NCBI RefSeq assembly: GCF_000835495.1
Contig: NW_015622543.1
Coordinates: forward strand, 5,506,619-5,570,618
DNA from: Cladophialophora immunda
Taxonomy: Eukaryota > Ascomycota > Eurotiomycetes > Chaetothyriales > Herpotrichiellaceae
Direction of reading: 5' to 3'
DNA length: 64,000 bases
The translations under genes were made by a program, and so were the position numbers. How positions within the stretch are numbered: the stretch's first letter is position 1; every line of letters starts with the position of its first letter. Of this stretch, positions 1 through 11,587 are shown piece after piece. The notes under the pieces are model-generated. The model did not search any database, had not been told where the DNA came from, and was given only the letters and a program-made list of their open reading frames with translations.

Positions 1-131
1 AAGGTCCAGGTTCGGGGTCTCGAGGTAATCAAGGCTGCGCTCTTCCGGTGGTCGTCGTATGATTGGTAAACTGGTGTGCTTCTGGGTAGGTATTGATCCT
101 CAGAGACGTGGATATCGCAACTCATGGGCAT
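1..131 (-). CDS. Possible 5' end of an unidentified gene cut by the left edge
   Basis: Reading leftward from an ATG at 131 (second in-frame ATG at 125), a frame stays open to position 1, about 43 codons, with ordinary amino-acid composition. A second frame is also open after a possible acceptor near 92, so the reading frame is not settled. It would be transcribed divergently from the Utp4 gene that begins at 409, sharing a spacer of about 280 bp. I recognise no family. It could equally be 5' leader sequence or chance. Confidence 0.25.
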   Translation of the reverse strand, partial: MPMSCDIHVSEDQYLPRSTPVYQSYDDHRKSAALITSRPRTWT

Positions 132-408
132 TTGGAGATCCTGCAGCACAATACAGTGAGCAATGGCTTGTCTGAAGGGGAGAAAGAAGTGCGGAGCCTT
201 GACATGCGAGGGGGGAGGCCTAGTGCCTTATCGATAACGATAGTCGGCGCCTATTGTCACCGACTGCGAACTTTTTTTTTCATGTCCATGCATCACCCAG
301 TTTCCAGACAGGTGCGGCGCACACAACACACGAACAATGCCTTCTACGGCTCCCGTTGCAAACTAACACAATGATATAGATGCTGCGACATCGTGCGATC
401 CCCTGACC

Positions 409-3400
409 ATGGATATTCACAGGTGCCGCTTTGTGCAGTATCCTCCGCAGCCGATTAACGCTCTCGCGTTTTCTCACTCCTCGAATCCAAAGAAAAAAGC
501 TCCTGCTGATCTGCGCCTGGCCCTGGGTCGAAACAACGGCGACATTGAGATATGGAATCCTCAAAATGGTCTCTGGGTGCAGGAAACCATTCTAGAAGGG
601 AGCAAAAACGCAACAATTGAACAGCTCGTGTGGACCCAAGACCTAGTCTGGGAAGAGGTGAATGACACCAATGCGCCGAAGACTTCAAGGGGTCCTTTAC
701 GGCTATTTAGCACTGGCGGGTCGACCTCAGTGACGGAATGGAATCTCAATACAGGGGCTCCCAGAAGTAAGGCGGAAGGAAATTTTGGGGATATCTGGTG
801 CTTCGCGGCACAACCTCAACTCCAAGATGCGAAAACCTCAGAAGCCCTCGAGGGTGGCGCAGGGTCACAACTACTGGCAGCTGGGTGCTCCGACGGAACA
901 ATCATTCTCTTCTCCACCGAAGACGACGACTTGCGCTACCTCCGACCTCTAGCACAACCTCCCGTAAAGAAACCCAAAGTCCTCAGCTTGGTGTGGCGTG
1001 ACCGCAACACCGTGGTTGCTGGATATGAAGACAGCACGATCCGCGTCATTGATGTTCCGAGCAGAATAATCATGCGAAATATGAGTTTGGGAAAGCCAAT
1101 AGAGGGCAACAACTCTGTCGTCTGGACTGTCAAATGCCTCCCTGATGGGACGATCGTCTCCGGCGACTCATCGGGTGAATTGAAGGTCTGGGACTCAAAG
1201 AACTACTCTTTGGTCCAGCGACTAAAAAGCCACAAAGCCGACATCCTCGACATTGCCATGAATGCCTCTGGGGACACGATTTTCTCAGTTGGTGTTGACC
1301 GGAGGACCGTGACCTACAAGACGGTCCCTCTGCATTCTGGAACACAGAAGACGAGGTGGGCCGAGGTCTCCCATAAAAGGTTCCATCAACACGACGTCAA
1401 ATGTGCAGCCAGCTTTGAGAGTATAGAGTTGAGCATGCTGGTCTCGGGAGGCATGGATGCTCGACCTGTCGTCGTCCCCATACGCCGCTCACAGACCGAG
1501 TATCATCGTGGTCTTTCCCACCTCCCCCAACGATCACAGATTTCTGCTTCCAAAAATTCACGGATGTTCATTTCCTGGTGGGACCGCGAGATTGTGGTTT
1601 ATCATGTGCGCAAATTTTCGAATCTGCCACCGGCCGGTGTAGGCCCTGAAGGAGCCATGGAATCGTGTTATGACACACTTACAAGGCTTGTCATCCAGGA
1701 CGACGAGAGCATTCAAGATGCACAGATCTCGCGAGATGGACGACTGATTGTTGCTGCAACCATCAATAGCGTCAAACTGTTTCAACTACGAAAGACTCAA
1801 GTCTCGGGTAAAACATGTCTGCGGACCCGACAAGTTGAACTTCCACCTTCCATAACCCGCCTAGGTGCAAGGAGAGCAGGCTTCTCGCCAGACGGCAAGT
1901 GGCTGTGGTGTGTTCGAAAAGATAACGCTGTGGTCATGCTAAAGCTTGTTCCTTCGGTCGACCCGAAAGAGCGTCCGGCAATTCATGAGAAAATTGTCAA
2001 GCTCTACCGGCAGCCCCGAAAGACGGCGCAGTCTGCACTCGGAAACTATCTCCAAATCATCAATCAAGTCGCGTTCTCGACAGACAGTCGTGTTCTCGGT
2101 GTGGGAGACCTATCAGGCAGCATCGACGTCTGGGTGCTTGAAGGTCACGAAGACGTCAACTTCATCCACGACGCAGCACCTGATTCCTCTAGCAACTCAT
2201 CTGGGTCTTCCTCCTCCTCTACAAACTCGGACGATGAAGACGACGACTCGTTCTCGCCCGTCATCCACGGCCAAAAGTGGATTCGCAACCCATCTGGTTC
2301 CCGCCTCCCACAACTTGACTCCTCGATCCTCGCGCTGACATTTCGACCTTCACATACCATCACCAAGTCATCATCACCAGGTACTCACGATAATCGGGGT
2401 CTACACGCAACGCGCCGTAACCCGCACCCTGTCAGCCGTGCACTCGCTGACGAGGCGAATGCTAAACTCATAGCTGTCACTGCAAAACATCAACTCGTGG
2501 AATTTGACATCTTCACTGCCAAGCTGAGTGATTGGTCACGGCGGAATCCCTCTCGGTTTCTGCCACACGATTTCACCAAAATCAAAGACCGGGTTGTGGG
2601 GTGCTTCTGGGACTGCTCTGATAGGGTGAGCAAAGGGGAAAGGTTGTGGTTGTACGGATCCACCTGGATATTCATGTTTGACGTTTCGAGAGACTTATTG
2701 AAAGACCACCCGACGGGGGCAATAGGGGGCTCTAGGGCAGGGGAAGTCGAGAAAGCCGGACGATTGGGAAGATACGAAGTGGTGGAACCGCTCATAAAGG
2801 GAGGCGATGCTAATCGAAAACAACGAAAGCTACTCCAGCCCGCTGTCAACGGACAACGAGAGGGCGACAGAAGAGGCAGGAAGCGCAAGCGCAACACGGG
2901 AGCAGGGGACGAGATCCGGCTCGAAGAGCGAGAGGGCGGGATTGGGACTGAATTGCGCAGGTTCAAGAATGGCTCAGGCGATGATGCGGAAGTGGTTGAT
3001 CTCGACATCAATAACACCGCGAACGAGATGGACTTGGATGATGAGCTGGATGAAGATGAAGGACAAGACGACGCTTTGGCCCTGATGAGACGGGGTGAGG
3101 AAGCGGGCAAGGACGAACAGACCACGGTGTCAGTCTCTGCGCAGAAGGCGCCCAGGATGTACTGGTCCACGTTCGAATACCACTCGATCCTGGGGATAGA
3201 AGTTATTGGGCCTGCAGAGCCCTCCCGTCAGACCGACAATGGCACCGCCATTGAAGTGGCCGCGCCCGAGGGAAAGGAGCCGGAAGAAAGCAGCCATCTT
3301 GGGGGAAATATGGAAGGGGGCTCCTGCGGGAATATCGAAGTCATCATCGTCGAGCGACCCATGCACGATGTTGAGCAGGGATCTCGCTTCGACGGCGGGC

Positions 3401-3417
3401 AGGAGTGGGATGTGTGA
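409..3417 (+). CDS. UTP4: U3 snoRNA-associated protein 4 (Utp4/cirhin), WD40 repeat protein
   Basis: Single-exon gene of 1002 codons. The protein has WD40 propellers across roughly residues 15-620, then a charged C-terminal part. Utp4 belongs to the t-UTP/UtpA subcomplex of the small-subunit processome and links pre-rRNA transcription to early 18S processing in the nucleolus. The N-terminus (MDIHRCRFVQYPPQPINALA) matches the family: a cysteine/arginine start leading straight into the first blade. Later blades carry WD-type ends such as GELKVWD and GSIDVWVLEG. Odd points are a serine- then aspartate-rich insert near residues 585-612 and low-complexity basic and acidic stretches after about 800, which fungal orthologues often carry. 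Yeast Utp4 is shorter (about 776 aa), so the extra length is mainly in the linkers. The ATG at 409 is the first in frame. Confidence 0.88.
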   Translation: MDIHRCRFVQYPPQPINALAFSHSSNPKKKAPADLRLALGRNNGDIEIWNPQNGLWVQETILEGSKNATIEQLVWTQDLVWEEVNDTNAPKTSRGPLRLFSTGGSTSVTEWNLNTGAPRSKAEGNFGDIWCFAAQPQLQDAKTSEALEGGAGSQLLAAGCSDGTIILFSTEDDDLRYLRPLAQPPVKKPKVLSLVWRDRNTVVAGYEDSTIRVIDVPSRIIMRNMSLGKPIEGNNSVVWTVKCLPDGTIVSGDSSGELKVWDSKNYSLVQRLKSHKADILDIAMNASGDTIFSVGVDRRTVTYKTVPLHSGTQKTRWAEVSHKRFHQHDVKCAASFESIELSMLVSGGMDARPVVVPIRRSQTEYHRGLSHLPQRSQISASKNSRMFISWWDREIVVYHVRKFSNLPPAGVGPEGAMESCYDTLTRLVIQDDESIQDAQISRDGRLIVAATINSVKLFQLRKTQVSGKTCLRTRQVELPPSITRLGARRAGFSPDGKWLWCVRKDNAVVMLKLVPSVDPKERPAIHEKIVKLYRQPRKTAQSALGNYLQIINQVAFSTDSRVLGVGDLSGSIDVWVLEGHEDVNFIHDAAPDSSSNSSGSSSSSTNSDDEDDDSFSPVIHGQKWIRNPSGSRLPQLDSSILALTFRPSHTITKSSSPGTHDNRGLHATRRNPHPVSRALADEANAKLIAVTAKHQLVEFDIFTAKLSDWSRRNPSRFLPHDFTKIKDRVVGCFWDCSDRVSKGERLWLYGSTWIFMFDVSRDLLKDHPTGAIGGSRAGEVEKAGRLGRYEVVEPLIKGGDANRKQRKLLQPAVNGQREGDRRGRKRKRNTGAGDEIRLEEREGGIGTELRRFKNGSGDDAEVVDLDINNTANEMDLDDELDEDEGQDDALALMRRGEEAGKDEQTTVSVSAQKAPRMYWSTFEYHSILGIEVIGPAEPSRQTDNGTAIEVAAPEGKEPEESSHLGGNMEGGSCGNIEVIIVERPMHDVEQGSRFDGGQEWDV

Positions 3418-5971
3418 ACCGTTATGGGGGATTGCTTCGCATGTACGCGAATGGACGAGATGCCTTGTTTCATGCAGCTCATTCGAGATGTGGCGGCCTA
3501 CTGCTGAGATCCAATTTGGCTGTGGATTCTGTCTATTTGTGACGCCTGTTGTCAGGGACCTTGGTCCCGTACCCGGCACGAACTGTACCTAGGTAGATCT
3601 GTGTCGATACAACAAGCACAATTTCTCGATGATGACGATGATGATGATCAACTATAAGCACGACCGCAAAGATGAGGACGAGGGCAGGGACGAAGCTATA
3701 GACCAGGCAACGTCTATTGTCCATGTATAGTGCATTGCACGTATATCGCTACCAGGCTGCCGACCGGTGGACCGTGGTCAGATCAATTAGCCTTAGTAGG
3801 AACCGAGAGAGTATGCCAGACTAAGTACTCGCATCAATCCTTCATTCATCCGTACATAGATACGAAGACACAAAGATAGATGGATGGCACGTCTAGACCG
3901 CCCGCCCACCCACAGACAGAGACGACACATCTAATTATGTCCTCGCAGAGACGGGAGGACCCATGCCCATGCCCATACCCATACCCATGGACGTTGGGGG
4001 CGTGCGGCGGCGAGGCTGTGCTGGGAGCCTGGGCCTATTTCTATCCTGCGCCGTGCCATATATGCCCCATGTCACGCCACAAGATGCTGCTTTTGAGCGT
4101 CCCCCCCCCGATACGTCTCTAGATCGCCATGGCTCTCACCCTGGCCTGTACGGCGTGCCTGACGACCTGGAAGGTATGGTGTTCTATATTCTTGGCTCGA
4201 GGACTAGTGTACAAAAGGACTTGGTACCTGCGCACAGCTCGCTTAAAGCCGCTTTCGACAGCGCCCGTGGCTCTGGGGAATAAGCTCGATCCGCCATAGC
4301 TCAGATGGATGGAGATAATACCACTGTGCTGCGAAATAATCAACCTGGACAAAAAGCCTGGAGCTTGATCAAGGATGCGTTAAGTAGATCCATACCCGGG
4401 TATATAGAGGCAGATAAATAGGTAGGCAGACCACCTATCTGGCCTCCCGTCTTTGCGAGTACCAAATACCATGTACCGTGTACCATGTACCATAATAGAC
4501 AGATATTACAGAGTCCCTCTACCTCTCTTTCCTGACATTCCTATCCGTCCCCATTCTCAAGGGACCAATGGCACGATCTCATATCGACGGGACTCCATCG
4601 GAGAAAGGGGATGCCGCACAGTCGCCCACCCGCGCAGGAAACGTGGACATTGGTCTGATAACGCTTGGGGCGGATTGATTATTGCTGCCGCGCTTACGTA
4701 CCTAGGTACCTAGGTACTCGTAGGTAGGTAGGCAGGTACCCTTCCTTGTAGGCAACTGAGTTACCTACTCGGTAGAAAAAAGAGACGTCGGGACTTACGA
4801 ATCCTGTGTTGCACCCGTGCAGGTGACCTACCGAGCTACTTAGGTACCCAAACCATCAAGCCATGTATGTGCTCGGGACACGCAAGGATCTTCAAAGCCC
4901 GCGCGTGAGATGGACTCGGTACCTTGTACGAGTATTACATGCCCACTTCCACAACTTCCCTTGTACTCTGTACACGTACAAACAGTCAATGTGCCGGGGA
5001 GTCGCTCGGAAAATGCCCAACGGGGGAGAATGTCCTCGTCCCCCAAAAAGGCCGTGGAATTATGGAGAAGAAAGAGGAGAGGGGATCGAATAGTTGATGC
5101 CCAATCGAGGAACCGAGCCCTAGACGTTCGACCTCGTCCAAACGGACCAAGTCCAATGGAGATGACAAGAGAGAGAGAAACGAGCGCCGCCCGGAATCTT
5201 GCCGGGGCCCTGGATTACGACGACTTTGTCCGATGCTTCATTGCCGATCCGGGTACATAGTATGGAGTCTGGAGTACGTACTATGGCCCTTGGCACGGGG
5301 ATTCGTCCTCACCCCCATCCTGGCTTCACGCAGCCGAAGGAGACAAAGGAAGATACGGACAGGCAAGGAAGGGAGATCTTTCTCGCGGGCGGACAGTGCA
5401 AGTCTGTATTGAGTCTTTGTCTTCTCTACACATGGCCAATTAGACCCGTGGAACAACACTCCTATTTTCGCTTTCGCCGGGCTGTCTCCTTCTGATCGAA
5501 TCGACCGCTCCAGAACATATTTTCCAATCCTGTGGTGGCGCGCGGGCTAGATATTTCCCAGCTGCTTCAAAGAACATGCTCAGCCGTGCAATGCAAATCC
5601 CACCCAAACACGCATATGCTTCCCATAACTCTCGTTCACATAGCACGTGACACCGTCGAACTCCAATGCACCATGAAGGAGCAATGCCTCTTGACTGTAG
5701 ATCGTAGATGTAACAAAATGCAACCCCGCCCAACCATGAGACCTGAAAATGTAGAGCCTCCCCCCTTGGTAGTCATTTGGGCCACGTAAAATGCAGTATT
5801 GACTCGCCAAAGCGCCTCGAACCGTGCATGCGTATGGACACTGTAAGTATCCTCGGATAATGTAAAAGTGGTATCATCAGATCGAGCATAACGACGTTAT
5901 CGTGCAGAGGGATGACAAAGGAAATTGTAGAAGGGCAGCGATGCCCTTTCGAACGACACGGGTCGCCGGTG
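3418..5971. other. Gene-poor spacer with simple repeats
   Basis: About 2.5 kb between the convergently oriented UTP4 and PNG1 genes. I see only short, non-homologous open frames. It contains a hexamer-like run of CCCATG/CCCATA at about 3962-3990, TACCATG-type repeats at 4470-4492, and a palindromic CCTAGGTA/GTAGGTAGGTA patch at 4700-4740. Such CTAGGTA runs are common in Sordariomycete intergenic DNA. No RNA gene recognised. Confidence 0.6.
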
Positions 5972-7394
5972 TTACCGCTGGCCCGACTGATCCATCTGTT
6001 GCTGGGACCACTGAACCTCTTGTTGAGTGTCGACGGGATGCTTCACTTCGTCAGGCCGCTCAGCATTGACGGGACCAGGCATCGAGCTGATCATGTCACT
6101 AGCCAAGGATTGGGCCACATAGCTGCGAAGCTCCCGCTCTTCTCTTTCGTCTTCGCGCATCAACTGATTCCTTACGTGTTTGTCCATATTCTCTCGTCGA
6201 ATTTTGCGTATCTCATGCATGATCCAAAGCAACACCTCTTCAGGACAGCGGGTTCGGGGGAGGTGGTAGCGAGAATTGCGGACATATCGACGGGTGACAT
6301 CGGTAGCTCCGTCGTTGGAAAAGGCGATACAGTAGGCAATCTTGCGATTCCAGCCTAAGAGAGACTGCGTCAGAACAGAACTCGGGAGCCCATTGCGGGA
6401 TCGAGTTGCTCACCTTCAGTATATACCCTCGGGTTATCCCACATTTCCTCACAGGGGTCGACGTGGATCCACCTCCGTTGATGCTCGCTATACACCTCGG
6501 TCCATACGTGATCTTCACTGTTCCACACCCACCGTACTCGGGCGCCCGCAGCACGGCACAACATGCTGAAACAGTTGGCGAACTCTCCTGCGCGACCTCT
6601 CCGAGTCTCGAGCAAGGTCCAGACCTCCGAGTACCGGGGAAACCGTTCAAAGGCCTGGCAACCAGGATTTGTGCACTGGTAGAGTTCGGTCCTTGTGGCT
6701 CCGCGGGCCACTTCGTCAGGTGTGGTGGGCGTCTGACCTCGCGCGACGGTGGCACCATGGCATCTGGAACAAGGAGGATTATTCACGAATGAGAAAAATG
6801 ATCGCTTAAACCACCTAAAGACCAAGTTAGATCCCAAGCATCGAGGATTACAAGCTCCAGAAAGACGTACCTGAGAAGCGACCTGATGACACAGTCCTGG
6901 TAGCCCCATTCTGGTTTGACATTGTCACCTTTGGAGGCAGCCAGAGCTTTCAGCAGATTATGTTCCTCTTCCGCCTCGACATAAATTCGATCAATTGGGA
7001 CGTGGGTTAATGCTTCGTCCAGGAGACCGGGGTTTTCATACTTGACGGGGGTCATAGACAAGGTCAGGAGCAGATTTCTGAACTTGAGCGACGGACCATC
7101 TTGCGGAGGAGAAGGGACGATAGGATAGCTGCGAAAAGAGGTGTAGGTGGGCGGTTGGTGTTGCGAAGAGCGAGAACTGGGAGCGACGGACGCAGGTGCG
7201 GAGTTCGGGTGGTGTGCGGTGTGCGATGAAGCAGGAGGTGCGAGATGGGGAGACGCAGAACGAGGAGTTCTGGCTTGCTCCTCGAGTTCGTTTAACCTCC
7301 TCGTGCGCAGCAACTGCTCGAATTGTTTGGAGAGGTCGGCGGCATTGAAGTCGAACTCATCGTCGAGGATGCGCGGCCGCGCGTTCCCCGCCAT
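5972..7394 (-). CDS. PNG1: Peptide:N-glycanase (PNGase), transglutaminase-like
   Basis: Three exons (7394-6871, 6814-6414, 6354-5972; introns of 56 and 59 bp) encode 435 aa. Png1 removes N-glycans from misfolded glycoproteins in the cytosol during ER-associated degradation. The zinc site is two CxxC-type pairs, CSRC at 190-193 and CTNPGC at 222-227. The papain-like triad is visible as Cys256 ([11 protein letters not shown]), His277 (EDHVWTEVY) and Asp294 (WIHVDPCE), as in the yeast enzyme. The first 110 residues are disordered and serine/proline-rich, and the C-terminal ~50 residues are glutamine-rich. The start is the first ATG of the open frame, and both splice junctions restore the conserved text [13 protein letters not shown] and [10 protein letters not shown]. 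Several fungal Png1 proteins have lost the catalytic Cys; this one keeps all three residues, so it is probably active. Confidence 0.92.
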
Positions 7395-9220
7395 GGCTGC
7401 AGAGCGGAATCGATGTTGCAGTCAATGGGCCGACGAGAAGGTGAAGAGGAGAGGGAGGAGAGGAGAGAGGCCCGAGGACGAAGACTCAAGGGACCGAGCA
7501 GGAGAGAGGTGTGAGGGTCAATCTGATTTGATCAAATCAATCTGATACCAGTGCCTGTGACAAAACTGGCGCAGTCGCCGGAGCACAGCCCGAGTCGAGT
7601 TGCCTCGCCACAATCGGAAAGGCAAATGGAGTTCCAGGTATAGCCCATTCACAACAATGCCAGGGCGAGGATAGAGGACGGTGCAAAAGGGGATCGAGAA
7701 ATATCGACACGGTCTAAAAAGCAAGGTGCAGTGTATTGTAGTAGTAGGGGAAGAGAGAGGAGGAGGAGGCGACAGTGAGGATGAGTTTGGATGCGTGGTG
7801 GTCAGTAAGTGCAGCGGGAGTGGTACGTGGACGATGATTGCGTGAGCCTCCCAAGCAATCCCTCGAGGACCTGGGCGAGCAGCGAGATGCGAGCCACACA
7901 CACTCCCGGTCGTAGTCGCAGTGCGTGTGCGTGCAGAGAGAGATGGGCGAGTAGCGGTGGGCACGGGGGCACTGGGGGCACCGGGCCACTGAGCGCTGGG
8001 TGGACGCAGGCCAAGCGGACGTGGAAGGCCGACGTGGACAAGAATGGCCCAGGCAGAAAAGGGAGCCACTCGCTGCGTCTCTACCACTGGCAAGCTTTGG
8101 CAGGCCCTGGATTGGCCCCCCGAAGACAAGAGTCGACGTTCCAAGGCCAATTCTGGGGGATTCGGGCTGCTGCTTCTGGGAGGCTGACGACGACGGCCGC
8201 CAGCAAAGAGTGACTGCGCCGCGCGTCCCCTGGCACCGAACACCACGGGCAGCATGAACAGCCCCCCTGATGCGCCCCCCCGCGGCCAATGGCAGGCCCG
8301 TCACTGTTGGTTCGGTATGACGCCCTCCGGCCAATCACTTTGCCACTTGGCAGCCAAGGGACTCCGTAGTTAGGGGACCCCCCGTCAACCCTTCCCAGTC
8401 ACTTTCCACTTTTGCCTGCAAAATGCCCCAGGTCGCCAACGCTTGATCTGGCTTGCTGCTGTCTTCCTTCTATCGAGCATTGGCACGTGTCGACCAGGAC
8501 CACATCCAACTACGCCGAACAAGGACAATGGGTCCCAAAGAAGAAAGAGCAGACCAACGGAGAAAGAGAAGGCGGCCACCAACATAATCACTCGGGGTGG
8601 TGTGGATGAACAGGGCGAACACGCATTCACCGAATTGCCTCTTTTCGCCTTCTACATGCCCTCCTCGGTTCCCCCGTCCTCCCATCCTGCTTCCGCCGTA
8701 CTTTGACCGATCATCAGTGATGCAGACGAGTCATGGTTACGAACATCGCCCTCAGCTGGCAACCACAGGGGCACCACGGCGCACCCAACACCACCAGACA
8801 CCCCCAAGGCGTCCCCTAGTTCGCACGTAATGGGCTTGGCAGTGCTGATGCGCTGCGCAATGGCTATTTCGTGCCGGAGGATTTCTATCAATCAGATGCC
8901 GCGAAGAAGCTGCGAGCCAAGATCGAAGAGCTGACGCTCAGCGTCTACTACTCGCTCCCGGGGGCTGCAAAGGGGATCGGGACCCACGTCTCGACCCTTC
9001 TGACGTTTGGGACGTTTTCGATGTTTCGATGCTTTGACGATGGCGAAAACTCCACGAGCTCGATCCTGCCCCCCTCTGTTTGGTGCTCATTTCTGGCCCG
9101 CTCTTTGCCCATCTCTTGGCATCCGCTACTTTGCAGCCTCAGGTTTCAAACTTAACTCTTTAGTCGCCTTCATCCCTCGAAGCTTCGTGTCTGTCAAAAC
9201 ATCCCTTCCAGCCCGCCAAC
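7395..9220. other. Spacer between PNG1 and the amino-acid permease
   Basis: Upstream of PNG1 and downstream of the permease. Overlapping open frames on both strands at 7500-8340 are GC-rich with no recognisable motif. CA/GT-rich and poly-purine tracts lie at 7440-7510 and 7740-7780. The only stretch with coding-like third-position bias is 8819-8990, listed separately. Confidence 0.5.
8819..8990 (+). other. Possible orphan exon or gene fragment
   Basis: A frame opening after a TAG near 8816 reads about 57 codons with G/C-ending codons and a helix-like pattern (VPEDFYQSDAAKKLRAKIEE). It has no convincing start codon and no partner exon that I can find. It could be a relic of a degraded gene or an exon of an unrecognised transcript. 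I do not recognise the family. Confidence 0.2.
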
Positions 9221-11587
9221 CTAGCAAAAAGTATTCCACGTCTTCTTCCACCATGGCCACGTCGCCCGGATCGCTCTTTCTTCTGCCAGGATGTGTTCCA
9301 GGTCGATCTCACGTCTACCAGAGACCACGTCGATGTCCTTGACACGTCGGATCGGGGTTTTCTTCCAAAGCTTGAACCCAATGTAGAAGGCAATGACGAC
9401 CGGCGCTGCCAGATACCCTTCGAAGAAGATCTTGGTCCTTTCGGATGATGACATCTCTCGGTAACCAATCTGTGTGACAGGAGATCAAAAGTCAGTCTCA
9501 TTCTTGGAACAATTCAACAGATTTTCCGAACCAATGGCACACTCATATGCCGTGCACGTCAGCTCTGATGTTGGGAACAACAAGGGCAACTCACGGGGGC
9601 AAATCCCGTCCAGAATTGGGCTATCAGCACCAGACAATTGAACAGGAAGCCGATCCATGACCCAATCACTCCTGCTTGAGACTTGTAAGGAAGCTCGTCC
9701 AGAGTGTGGCCATGGTACTTCCAGGCCTGGCGGAATCGGATGTGACACAGGCAGATTGATCCCCAGGTGAAGATACTTGCCAGACCGCTGACGGCAAACA
9801 TCCAGTTCCAGGCTTCTTGTCTCTGCGACGGCGACAACGCGACAATATAGCAGAGAGCCCCGAGCGCCGACGAGAAGATGATGGCCACGAGCGGTCTGCC
9901 GGTCTTGTCGATATAGCCAAGGATTTTCGGTGCCTGACCATTATCCGCCAGGGCAGCTAACGTGCGCGATGCCCCGTACACAGATGCGTTGCCGACACTC
10001 AGAACCGCGATCAGGATGACAGCGTTGAAAACCGAGGGCAACCCCCCGACGCCCGCATTCTGACTTCTTGTCAGCACAAAATATCCCTGCGACGCCATCA
10101 CACCATGCTGGAGCCACTTACTTTGATGGCCAGCACGAATGGCGATGTCCAGTTGTTGGCGCTGCTGCCGCTGTTGAGCAACCGAGGGTCATCCCAACGG
10201 ACTAAACATCCGACGAAGGTCAAGGAGATGATGTAAAACTGGTGCGGCACCGATTAGCGAGGGCGACCGCAAACCACATGGGCATGCTTGAATCAGCTTA
10301 CCAGAACCACCCGCCAGAACACTTGCTTGATGGCCGTGGGGAGCGCCAACCGTGGATTTTCCGCCTCAGCTGCCGCCAACCCCACCAGCTCAGTCCCACC
10401 AAACGAAAATGCAGCTGTGACGAAAACCGAGCACACGCCCTTGAATCCGTACGCAAAGGCACCTGGATCATCCCAGGTTTTGGCTCCAAAATAATGTCCG
10501 GTAGGTCCTCCTCCGACGTCGACAACCAAGGCGAATATTCTGCGCGGCGCTCAGAGTCAGCTTTCCACCCCAATAACCTTGAGAGGTGTAACTCACATAA
10601 AGCCTAACGTTGCGATGACCTTGACAATCGAAAAAGCGAACTCCGCCTCCCCATATCCCCTGACACCAAAGAGGTTTATTGAGATAATCACAACATAGAA
10701 GATTGTAACCCAAACACAGGGGTTAACGTCACGTGCACCCTGCCAGTAGTTTAGGGTGATAGAAGCGGCCATAATTTCAATTGGTAACGTGACTAGCCAT
10801 TGCATGGCGTAGTTCCAGCCCCTAATGATGTGCTGTTAGCTTAGGGGCGATCTATAAGTGATAGGGAGAAAAGAGAGCCTGGGTGAGGAGATAGGGTTAG
10901 GGTTAGGGTTACAGACATCGCAAACCCCCACGCTGGGTCAAGAAATCTCGAGGAGTATGCTGAATAGGAGCCAGCAACCGGAAATCTATTGTCCCAAACT
11001 CTATATCAGCAATGTCACCTTCAGAGAAAAGAAGCGGAGAGCGCCAATGCGCAGCCCGTATAAAGGACCACCACACCGGGTCTCCTATCAGGTTTGATCA
11101 CTTACAAGACGGCCATCTCTCCCAAAGCATGGACCGTGCAGAAGATCATGATCCCCAAAAGGCAGTATGCAAGGACAAGGGCCGCGGGACCCCCTGTTGC
11201 AAGAGCCGAGCCCGAACCGACAAAGAGACCGGTCCCTATCGAGCCGCCGATGGCAATCATTTGCAAATGTCGCTGCTTGAGTTTCATGGCCAACGCTGGC
11301 TGTGCCGGCGGCTGGTCGGGGAGCGGTTTCCCATTGTCGTCGACGAGGAGCTCCGAAACGCGAGCGCTGTTGAACACCAAGAAGAGGGTGCGCCGTCAGC
11401 ATCTGTGTTTTCTTTTTCACCATCTCATATGAAGCGGGAAGACACACTTGGGGTTTTCGCGGAAACCGTCAATGACACGGGCGAAGAGCGACATCTTCTC
11501 GTGCGTGGAGACGATCTGGCCATATTCCTGGCCGGGGGGAGGAGCTCCGGGGCTGGGCTCCTGCTTCTTCTCAACGTCAACATCCAT
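9221..11587 (-). CDS. Amino-acid permease of the fungal YAT (AAP/Gap1) family
   Basis: Eight exons (11587-11448, 11366-11106, 10985-10917, 10821-10597, 10539-10302, 10238-10122, 10059-9595, 9469-9221) give 587 aa in one frame. The protein is a 12-helix proton-coupled amino-acid importer of the plasma membrane. The first helix carries the family text [17 protein letters not shown], followed by helix 2-3 text ending [20 protein letters not shown] and [11 protein letters not shown]. The cytosolic tail ends [11 protein letters not shown], the usual YAT-family C-terminal pattern. Substrate range cannot be read from sequence. The 95-bp third intron (10822-10916) contains three and a third telomere-type TTAGGG repeats. 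No neighbouring genes share the pathway. Confidence 0.88.
10892..10911 (+). repeat. Interstitial telomeric repeat (TTAGGG, ~3.3 copies)
   Basis: TAGGGT is repeated three times followed by TA, i.e. the canonical filamentous-fungal telomere unit. It lies inside the third intron of the permease gene, on the strand opposite to transcription, just inside the 5' splice site. Confidence 0.9.

Noticed and set aside
2490..3170. 226-codon minus-strand open frame
   Set aside because: Antisense shadow of the acidic and basic C-terminal region of UTP4; serine-rich text arises from reversed Asp/Glu codons.
7518..8334. Two overlapping minus-strand frames of 206 and 245 codons
   Set aside because: Proline/serine/arginine-rich text without motifs, in GC-rich promoter DNA upstream of PNG1; no splice pattern supports a gene.
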